Program-made: the position numbers and the translations under genes
Notes under the pieces: model-generated
The model's input: only the letters and a program-made list of their open reading frames with translations
Told to the model about the DNA's origin: nothing
The model's database searches: none
Shown: positions 1-5,429 of the stretch, piece after piece
Layout of the letters: every line of letters begins with the position of its first letter
Numbering within the stretch: position 1 is the first letter of the stretch
Origin: JAWLGW01 sp964569055
GTDB taxonomy: Bacteria > Planctomycetota > J058
Direction: 5' to 3'
DNA: 9,186 nucleotides
Assembly (NCBI GenBank): GCA_964569055.1
Contig: CAZMSZ010000308.1
Span: 1 to 9,186 of the forward strand

Positions 1-37
1 GGGTGCGCGAGGAGGGGGGCGGGGTGCGCGAGGAGGG
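1..37. repeat. 21-bp tandem repeat inside the kinase tail
   Basis: The 16-mer GGGTGCGCGAGGAGGG occurs at 1-16 and again at 22-37. The period is 21 bp, exactly seven codons of the minus-strand kinase, so it encodes a repeated PSSRTPP-like heptapeptide in the proline-rich tail. The array may continue beyond the left edge. The in-frame period suggests coding-sequence slippage rather than a mobile element. Confidence 0.6.
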
Positions 38-2047
38 CGCGGCGGTCGAGGGCGGGGGGGTGGGCACGCTGCGCGGCCCTGCGGGGGTCGGCGTCAACCG
101 GCGGCTGGTGGGGCGCGACCCGCGACCGCCGCGACCGAGGCCCGAAGGGCCCGAGCGGATCCCGGTGGCCGTGGGGCGGGGAGCCGCGATCACGCGGCCG
201 GTTCCCCTGCCGGCGGGCTGCACGGGCGGCTTGCCCTGCAGCGTGCGCTCGAGGTTGTGCGCCGCCTCCTTGGCCGTGGGGTAGCGCTCGTCGCGGTCGC
301 GCGCGCACAGCCAGCCCACGAGCTGCGAGGTGGCGCGGTCGAGGGTCGGGACGCGGTCACGCGGGTCGGGGACGTCCTCCTCGATGTGCCGCGCCACCAG
401 GGCCAGCGGGCTCTCCTCGTCGAACGGCAGCTCCCCGGTCAACAGCTCGAACAGGCACAGCCCGAGGGAGTACAGGTCGGCGCGCACGTCGACGTCCTCG
501 AGCCCGAGCGCCTGCTCGGGCGCGATGTAGCGAGGCGTCCCCACGAACACGGCGCTGTGCGCGTCGTCGGGGTCGCTCTTCCCCTTGGCGAGGCCGAGGT
601 CGAGCAGGCGCGGGATCCCGTCGGCGCCGATCAGGATGTTGTCCAGCTTGAGGTCGCGGTGGACGATCCCGTGCTGCTCGGCGCACTCGAGCGCCTGGGC
701 GATCGCGAGCGCGAGGGTGAGCGCGTCGGCCTCGGGGAGGACGCCCACCTCGCTCAACAGCTCCTTGGCGGTCCGGCCGGCCACGTACTCGAAGGCGATG
801 AAGTCGAGCCCGGTCTCGGCGCAGCGCCCCGCCTCGATCACGCCCACCACGTTGGGGTGGAACAGGCGGGCCGCGGCCTTGGCCTCGCGCTCGAAGCGCG
901 CCACGTAGTCGGCGTCGGCCGCGAGGTGCGGGGCCAGGACCTTGAGCGCCACCAGCCGATCGAGGCTGGTCTGGCGGGCCTTGTAGACCCGCCCCATGCC
1001 GCCCTCGCCGAGCAGCTCGAGCACCTCGAACCCGCCGATCGTGCGCGGCGCGCCGCCGGGGGCCGGCTCGGCCGCGGGGGGGGCGCTCGGCTCGTTCGCG
1101 ACGGCCGGCGCCTCGCTCGGCTCGGGCGCGGGCGCCGCCGTGCTCGCGGGGTCCTCCGCCGGCTGCGCGCCGTCCTCCACCGGTTCGTCTGGTTCTGGCT
1201 CCTCGGAGCGCGCCTCTTCGGCCGCGAGCGCGGCCAGCGCCTCGGCGGCGGGGTCGTCGTCGGCGAACGGGTCGTCGGCCGGCGTCTCGGTCTCGGTGAG
1301 GGGGGGCGCCGGCGCGGTCGGCGCCGCGTCCTCCCCGTTCGCGGCCGCGTCCGCCTCCTCGTCCGGGAACAGGCCGTCGAGGGTCTCGAACGTCGAGGCC
1401 GCGAGCGCGGCCTCGCTCGGGTCGGGCGGCGCCGGCGTGTTCGGCGTGGGCCGAGGGACGCGCCGGGTGGGTGGCCGGGGCGGCGCGTCCTCGGAGGCGG
1501 GCACGAGCCGCGCCTCGCGGTGGACCGCCGCGCCGGCCTCACCCCAGACGTAGGCGAACAGCGCCTCGGACTCGGCCGCGGCGGCGGCCACCGCCGCGGC
1601 CGCCTCGACGATCGTGGCGGCCTCCGCGGCCTCGGCCGACGACGCGAGCGCGACCGCGGCCGGAGCCAGCGGGGCTTCCGCCTCCGCTGCGCCCTCGGCT
1701 GGGGCCGCGTCGGCCGGCTGGCTCGCGGCCGCGAGCGCGCTCCAGGCGTGCTCGAGCCCGCGGGTCAGGACCTCCTGGCGCTCCGCGCTCAGGCCGCTCA
1801 GCGCCTGCGCGAGGAACTCGGCCCCGCCCGCGTCGCCGAGCGCGGTGCGGAGCGCGGCGGGGAGGAGCGCGGCGTGGCGCTCTCGCGCGGTCGGGACGCC
1901 GCGCACGGCCAGGAGCGCCGGTCCGCCCAGCCACAGCGCGGCCAGGAGCCGACCCGCCCGCTCGGGGTCGGGTCCGGGCCCGTCCCCTCGCGGCAGGCCG
2001 CGTCCGTGCGCGCCCAGCAGCGCTCCGAGCTCGACCGCCTGCTCCAC
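1..2047 (-). CDS. Hanks-type serine/threonine protein kinase with long N-terminal extension (C-terminus cut by window edge)
   Basis: Cytosolic-type Ser/Thr kinase domain, read on the minus strand from a GTG at 2047-2045; the frame stays open to the left edge, giving at least 682 residues. The GTG is the only start I see just after the in-frame TGA at 2083-2081, and a GAGGGG lies 2 nt before it. Residues 1-100 look helical; about 100-338 are low-complexity Ala/Pro/Glu/Asp-rich and probably disordered. The kinase domain spans about 340-603: glycine loop GEGGMG (347-352), VALK lysine K369, alpha-C glutamate E388, HRDLKLDN (463-470, with Leu where Pro is usual), DLG (483-485, instead of DFG), GTPRYIAPEQ (503-512). 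All catalytic residues are present, so activity is expected. After 603 comes a Pro/Ser/Thr/Arg-rich tail with no membrane segment before the edge. GC at codon third positions is near total, which supports the frame across the N-terminal region. Substrate unknown. Divergent from nadE. Confidence 0.93.
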   Translation of the reverse strand, partial: MEQAVELGALLGAHGRGLPRGDGPGPDPERAGRLLAALWLGGPALLAVRGVPTARERHAALLPAALRTALGDAGGAEFLAQALSGLSAERQEVLTRGLEHAWSALAAASQPADAAPAEGAAEAEAPLAPAAVALASSAEAAEAATIVEAAAAVAAAAAESEALFAYVWGEAGAAVHREARLVPASEDAPPRPPTRRVPRPTPNTPAPPDPSEAALAASTFETLDGLFPDEEADAAANGEDAAPTAPAPPLTETETPADDPFADDDPAAEALAALAAEEARSEEPEPDEPVEDGAQPAEDPASTAAPAPEPSEAPAVANEPSAPPAAEPAPGGAPRTIGGFEVLELLGEGGMGRVYKARQTSLDRLVALKVLAPHLAADADYVARFEREAKAAARLFHPNVVGVIEAGRCAETGLDFIAFEYVAGRTAKELLSEVGVLPEADALTLALAIAQALECAEQHGIVHRDLKLDNILIGADGIPRLLDLGLAKGKSDPDDAHSAVFVGTPRYIAPEQALGLEDVDVRADLYSLGLCLFELLTGELPFDEESPLALVARHIEEDVPDPRDRVPTLDRATSQLVGWLCARDRDERYPTAKEAAHNLERTLQGKPPVQPAGRGTGRVIAAPRPTATGIRSGPSGLGRGGRGSRPTSRRLTPTPAGPRSVPTPPPSTAAPSSRTPPPSSRT

Positions 2048-2082
2048 GACCCCTCGCGCCGTCCCGCCGACCCGCCCCCCTC

Positions 2083-2113
2083 ACAGTAGAAGCGCTGGGC
2101 GCGCCCCGCTCAA
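2083..2113 (-). promoter_or_regulatory. possible promoter of the left kinase
   Basis: On the minus strand, TTGAGC (2113-2108) and TACTGT (2088-2083) resemble sigma-70 -35 and -10 boxes, but the spacer is 19 bp, longer than the optimum. Transcription would start near 2076 and leave a leader of about 29 nt before the GTG at 2047. Prediction by eye only. Confidence 0.3.
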
Positions 2114-2126
2114 CCGCGACGCGGCC

Positions 2127-2154
2127 TTGACACGACCGGCGCCGGTGGCACAGT
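2127..2154 (+). promoter_or_regulatory. possible nadE promoter with palindromic spacer
   Basis: A perfect TTGACA at 2127-2132 is followed after 16 bp by CACAGT (2149-2154), a 3-of-6 match to TATAAT. Only 6 nt separate CACAGT from the nadE ATG, so transcription could begin at the start codon itself. No Shine-Dalgarno sequence precedes the ATG, which fits a leaderless message. The spacer contains the perfect 12-bp palindrome ACCGGCGCCGGT (2135-2146), a possible operator. Confidence 0.4.
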
Positions 2155-2160
2155 CGCGCC

Positions 2161-4188
2161 ATGCGTGGATTCGCCAGGATCAGCGCGGCCGTGCCGGCCG
2201 TGCGGGTGGCCGACGTCCCGGGCAACCTGGCCGAGACGCTGGCGCTCTGGCGCCGCGCGCACGAGCAGGGCGACGCGCTGGTGGCGTTCCCCGAGCTGGG
2301 GCTGAGCGGCTACACGGCGCGCGACCTGTTCCACGACCTGCACCTGCTCGACGCCTGCGAGCGGGCGCTGCTCGAGCTGGCCGAGGCGTCCGCCGACCTC
2401 GCGCCGCTCGCGATCGTCGGCCTCCCGCTGCGGGTCGGCTCGGGCCTCTACAACGTGGCCGCCGCGGTGGGCGAGGGGCGGATCCTCGGCCTGGTGCCCA
2501 AGGCCTACCTCCCGACCTACCGCGAGTTCGAGGAGGCGCGCTGGTTCCGCCCGGGCGCCGAGGTCCCCGCCGGCGCGCGCGCGCGAGTGGGCGGGCGCGA
2601 GGTGCCGTTCGGGCTCGACCTCCTGTTCGCCGCCCGCGGCGAGCCCGACCTCGTGGTCGGCCTCGAGGTGTGCGAGGACTTCTGGGTGCAGGTCCCGCCC
2701 AGCGCCTGGCAGGTCTCGGCGGGCGCGACGGCGATCTGCAACCTGTCCGCCTCGAACTTCACGATCGGCAAGGCGGAGCTGCGCCGCTTGCTGGCGCGCT
2801 CGATCTCCGACCGCGGCAAGTGCGCCTACGTCTACGTGGCCGCGGGGCCCGGCGAGTCGTCGACCGACCTCGCCTTCGACGCCGACGCGTTCGTGTGCGA
2901 GAACGGGCGCGAGCTCGCCAGCTCGCGCCGGTTCGCGCGCGAGGGGCAGCTCGTGACGGTCGACGTCGACCTCGAGCTGCTGCAGCGCGAGCGGATCGTG
3001 ACCGGGAGCTTCGGCGACTGCGCGCGGGTCCACGTGCGCGAGTTCCGCCGGGTCGCGTTCGACGGCGGCTCGGCGCCCGAGCGCGTGACGGACCTGCGCC
3101 GGCCGGTCGCGGCGCACCCCTTCTTGCCGAGCGACCCCGCGGCGCTGGCCACGCGCTGCTGGGAGATCTTCGAGATCCAGTCGAACGCGCTCGCGACCCG
3201 CATGCGCGCGGTCCCCGGGCGCGTGACGCTCGTGCTCGGCGTCTCGGGCGGGCTCGACTCCACCCAGGCCGCGCTGGTGTGCGCGGGCGCGCTCGACCTG
3301 CTCGGGCGTCCGCGGCGGGACCTCCTGTGCGTCACCATGCCGGGCCTGGGCACCAGCGCGGGGACCCGCGGCAACGCCGAGCGGCTGGCGGCGGCGCTCG
3401 GCGCGCGCTTCTGCGAGGTCGGCGTGTCCGAGGCCAGCCGGCTGGTGCTGGAGGCGGTGGGCCACCCGGCTGCGAGCGAGGCGCCGACCGTGGCCGACCT
3501 CCTCGCCCGCCTGCGCGAGCGCCCCCAGCTCGGCGACGTGACGCTCGAGAACGTGCAGGCGCGCCTGCGCACGCTGGTGCTCATGACGTTCGCCAACCGC
3601 GAGTGCGGGCTGGTGGTCGGGACGGGTGACCTGTCCGAGAAGGCGCTCGGCTGGGCGACCTACTCGGGCGATCACATCGCGATGTACGACGTCAACGCCG
3701 GCGTGCCCAAGACGCTGATCCAGTTCGTGATCCGCTGGGTGGCGGGCGAGCGGGCCACGACCTGGTCGGCGGGCGACCCCGCGGCGCTGCGCGAGGTGCT
3801 GTTCGCGATCCTCGACACCCCGATCTCGCCCGAGCTGCTCCCGGCCGACCCCGACGGGGCGATCGCCCAGCTCACCGAGGCGGCGATCGGCCCCTACGAG
3901 CTGCACGACTTCTTCCTCTACCACCTCGTGCGCCACGGCGCGTGCCCCACGCGCGTGCTCGACCTCGCCCGGGTGGCGTTCGCCGGGCGCTACCCCGTGG
4001 CCGAGCTCAAGCGCTGGCTGGCGGTGTTCCTGCGCCGGTTCTTCGCCAACCAGTTCAAGCGGAGCTGCACCGCCGACGCGCCCAAGGTGGGCATGGTCGC
4101 GCTGTCGCCGCGCGGCGACTGGCGCATGCCGTCGGACGCCCAAGGCGCCTCCTGGCTGGCCGAGGTCGAGGGATACGCCGAGGAATAG
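2161..4188 (+). CDS. nadE: glutamine-dependent NAD+ synthetase
   Basis: Catalyses the last step of NAD biosynthesis: deamido-NAD+, glutamine and ATP give NAD+, glutamate, AMP and PPi, in the cytosol. The 675-residue protein has the two-domain layout of the glutamine-using family. The N-terminal nitrilase-like glutaminase (about 1-300) shows the Glu-Lys-Cys triad as E45 (FPELGLSGYTARDLF), K114 (PKAYLPTYREFEE) and C171 (GLEVCEDFWV). The C-terminal synthetase (about 325-675) has the pyrophosphatase loop SGGLDST (362-368), GDLSE (489-493), GWATYSGDH, a VNAGVPKT segment from about 511, and the C-terminal FKRSCTADAPKVGM from 632. Length and motif order match the family, with no truncation. The ATG at 2161 fits the usual distance to the first motif but lacks a ribosome binding site; see the promoter entry. 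It stands alone, divergent from a kinase gene, with 149 bp before the next gene. Confidence 0.97.
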   Translation: MRGFARISAAVPAVRVADVPGNLAETLALWRRAHEQGDALVAFPELGLSGYTARDLFHDLHLLDACERALLELAEASADLAPLAIVGLPLRVGSGLYNVAAAVGEGRILGLVPKAYLPTYREFEEARWFRPGAEVPAGARARVGGREVPFGLDLLFAARGEPDLVVGLEVCEDFWVQVPPSAWQVSAGATAICNLSASNFTIGKAELRRLLARSISDRGKCAYVYVAAGPGESSTDLAFDADAFVCENGRELASSRRFAREGQLVTVDVDLELLQRERIVTGSFGDCARVHVREFRRVAFDGGSAPERVTDLRRPVAAHPFLPSDPAALATRCWEIFEIQSNALATRMRAVPGRVTLVLGVSGGLDSTQAALVCAGALDLLGRPRRDLLCVTMPGLGTSAGTRGNAERLAAALGARFCEVGVSEASRLVLEAVGHPAASEAPTVADLLARLRERPQLGDVTLENVQARLRTLVLMTFANRECGLVVGTGDLSEKALGWATYSGDHIAMYDVNAGVPKTLIQFVIRWVAGERATTWSAGDPAALREVLFAILDTPISPELLPADPDGAIAQLTEAAIGPYELHDFFLYHLVRHGACPTRVLDLARVAFAGRYPVAELKRWLAVFLRRFFANQFKRSCTADAPKVGMVALSPRGDWRMPSDAQGASWLAEVEGYAEE

Positions 4189-4212
4189 GGCGCACCCGCT
4201 CCTCGTTGGAGA

Positions 4213-4233
4213 CTTGCCCCGAAACGGGTTGAG
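4213..4233 (+). terminator. weak hairpin after nadE
   Basis: CTTGCCCCG (4213-4221), loop AAA, CGGGTTGAG (4225-4233) can fold into a 9-position stem with one mismatch and two G-U pairs, starting 24 nt after the nadE stop codon. There is no T-run, so intrinsic termination is uncertain. Confidence 0.25.
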
Positions 4234-4263
4234 GCGCGCGGCCGCGACCCCGCCGGAGTCCGC

Positions 4264-4283
4264 CCGCAGGACGTATCCTGTGG
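4264..4283 (+). promoter_or_regulatory. possible -10 box within an inverted repeat, before the thioredoxin-like gene
   Basis: TATCCT (4274-4279) is a -10-like hexamer about 58 nt before the ATG at 4338. It sits within a near-palindrome: CAGGA (4267-4271), CGTA, TCCTG (4276-4280), with CC (4264-4265) and GG (4282-4283) continuing the symmetry after one mismatch. No good -35 box is visible. A dimeric repressor or activator binding here is an inference. Confidence 0.3.
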
Positions 4284-4337
4284 ACCGCTAACACCTTCGT
4301 TCGGCGCCGCCGCGCCCGTTCCCCCGAGGACCCCCCT

Positions 4338-5282
4338 ATGCAACCGTTCGCCAAACTGGCCGGCGCGATCGCCCTGGCCGCAGTGTTCGCCGCCCCCGCC
4401 GCTGCCTCCGAGGTCGAGTGGCTCGATAACTACGAGGAGGCCAAGAAGCTGGCCAAGGAGCAAGACAAGTTCATCCTGGCCGACTTCACCGGCAGCGACT
4501 GGTGCGGCTGGTGCATCAAGCTGAAGAACGAGGTGTTCCAGACGCCCGAGTTCAAGAGCTGGGCCGACAAGAACGTGGTCCTGCTCGAGCTCGACTTCCC
4601 GCGCAAGAAGCAGCTCAGCCAGTCGATCAAGGAGCAGAACGAGGCGCTGCGCGACAAGCACAAGGTCCGCGGCTACCCCACGATCGTGTTCATGGACCCG
4701 AGCGGGGAGGAGGTCGGGCGCACCGGCTACCAGCGGGGCGGCCCGGCGGCGTGGACCAAGAGCGCTGACGGCATCCTGGCCACCGGCCGCGACTACCTGG
4801 CGCTCAAGAACAAGCAGAACCCCACCCCGGCGGAGAAGGCCAAGCTGCTCGAGACCGAGCTCGAGATGGGCAAGGTGGGCTTCGCCGAGGCGAAGGAGCG
4901 GCGCGCGGCCCTCGAGGGGCTGAGCCCCGAGCAGGCGGCCAAGCTCGACGCCGAGCTGGTGAACCTCGAGGTCATGGACATCCTCGACCGCGCCCCGAAC
5001 GAGCCCCCGGCCGGCGCCGACGTCAAGGCCTGGCAGCAGGAGCAGCGGGTCGCCCTCGGCAAGCAGTTCCACGCCATGCTGCAGCAGGGGCGCACGCCGA
5101 CGGGCGACGAGGCGTACCAGCCGTTCTACATCCTGATCATGGACTACTCGGTCGAGGCCAAGGACCCGGCCAGCTTCGAGGCGGCGCTTGGCAAGATGCG
5201 CGAGCGCTTCGGCGAGAACCCCAGCGCCGCCGGCTTCTTCACGATGCAGGAGGAGCGCCTCGCGAAGCTCAAGGGCGAGTAG
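4338..5282 (+). CDS. exported thioredoxin-fold protein (CGWC) with helical C-terminal domain
   Basis: Probably a periplasmic thiol-disulfide or thioredoxin-like protein. The 314-residue product begins with a signal peptide (K6, hydrophobic 7-19, cleavage likely after AAAS near 23-24). The thioredoxin-like domain spans about 25-140, with the motif GSDWCGWC (cysteines C56 and C59) and a cis-proline P114 in GYPTIVFMD. This resembles the Thioredoxin_7 type rather than classical WCGPC thioredoxin. Residues about 150-314 are predicted helical and charged, and I do not recognise them as a known domain. GAGGA at 4326-4330, seven nt before the ATG, supports the start. Codons lean to AAG and GAG, giving lower GC than the neighbours. 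A strong hairpin at 5311 closes the unit, so it is likely monocistronic. Whether it oxidises, reduces or isomerises cannot be told from sequence. Confidence 0.9.
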   Translation: MQPFAKLAGAIALAAVFAAPAAASEVEWLDNYEEAKKLAKEQDKFILADFTGSDWCGWCIKLKNEVFQTPEFKSWADKNVVLLELDFPRKKQLSQSIKEQNEALRDKHKVRGYPTIVFMDPSGEEVGRTGYQRGGPAAWTKSADGILATGRDYLALKNKQNPTPAEKAKLLETELEMGKVGFAEAKERRAALEGLSPEQAAKLDAELVNLEVMDILDRAPNEPPAGADVKAWQQEQRVALGKQFHAMLQQGRTPTGDEAYQPFYILIMDYSVEAKDPASFEAALGKMRERFGENPSAAGFFTMQEERLAKLKGE

Positions 5283-5310
5283 CCTCGCCCCGGACCATCG
5301 CGAACCTGCA

Positions 5311-5340
5311 CGGGCCGCCGGGCGCACGCTCGGCGGCCCG
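5311..5340 (+). terminator. strong hairpin after the thioredoxin-like gene
   Basis: CGGGCCGCCG (5311-5320) and CGGCGGCCCG (5331-5340) are perfect 10-bp inverted repeats around a 10-nt loop, starting 29 nt after the stop at 5282. There is no T-tract after it, so it may work with Rho, pause polymerase, or protect the 3' end of the mRNA. Confidence 0.6.
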
Positions 5341-5405
5341 CGCCGTTCCGGACCGACCCTCTCGTCGCGGGGCCGGAGCGGGAGGCACGAGGTGGCCTCG
5401 CGGGC

Positions 5406-5411
5406 TACGAT
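5406..5411 (+). promoter_or_regulatory. possible -10 box of the WD40-fused kinase
   Basis: TACGAT matches TATAAT at four of six positions and lies 18 nt before the GTG start at 5430. This would give a short leader of about 12 nt that includes GAGGG (5422-5426). No convincing -35 box is seen at the usual distance. Confidence 0.3.
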
Positions 5412-5429
5412 CGCGGCAGCCGAGGGCCC

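Noticed and set aside
257..2089. 610-codon open frame on the plus strand
   Set aside because: Antisense shadow of the left kinase, whose catalytic motifs are unmistakable on the minus strand; the plus product is low-complexity.
1614..3629. 671-codon plus-strand frame spanning kinase and nadE
   Set aside because: It crosses the divergent promoter region and reads nadE out of frame; no motif is present.
2110..4143. 677-codon minus-strand frame
   Set aside because: Antisense to nadE, with a biased His/Arg/Ala composition and no domain.
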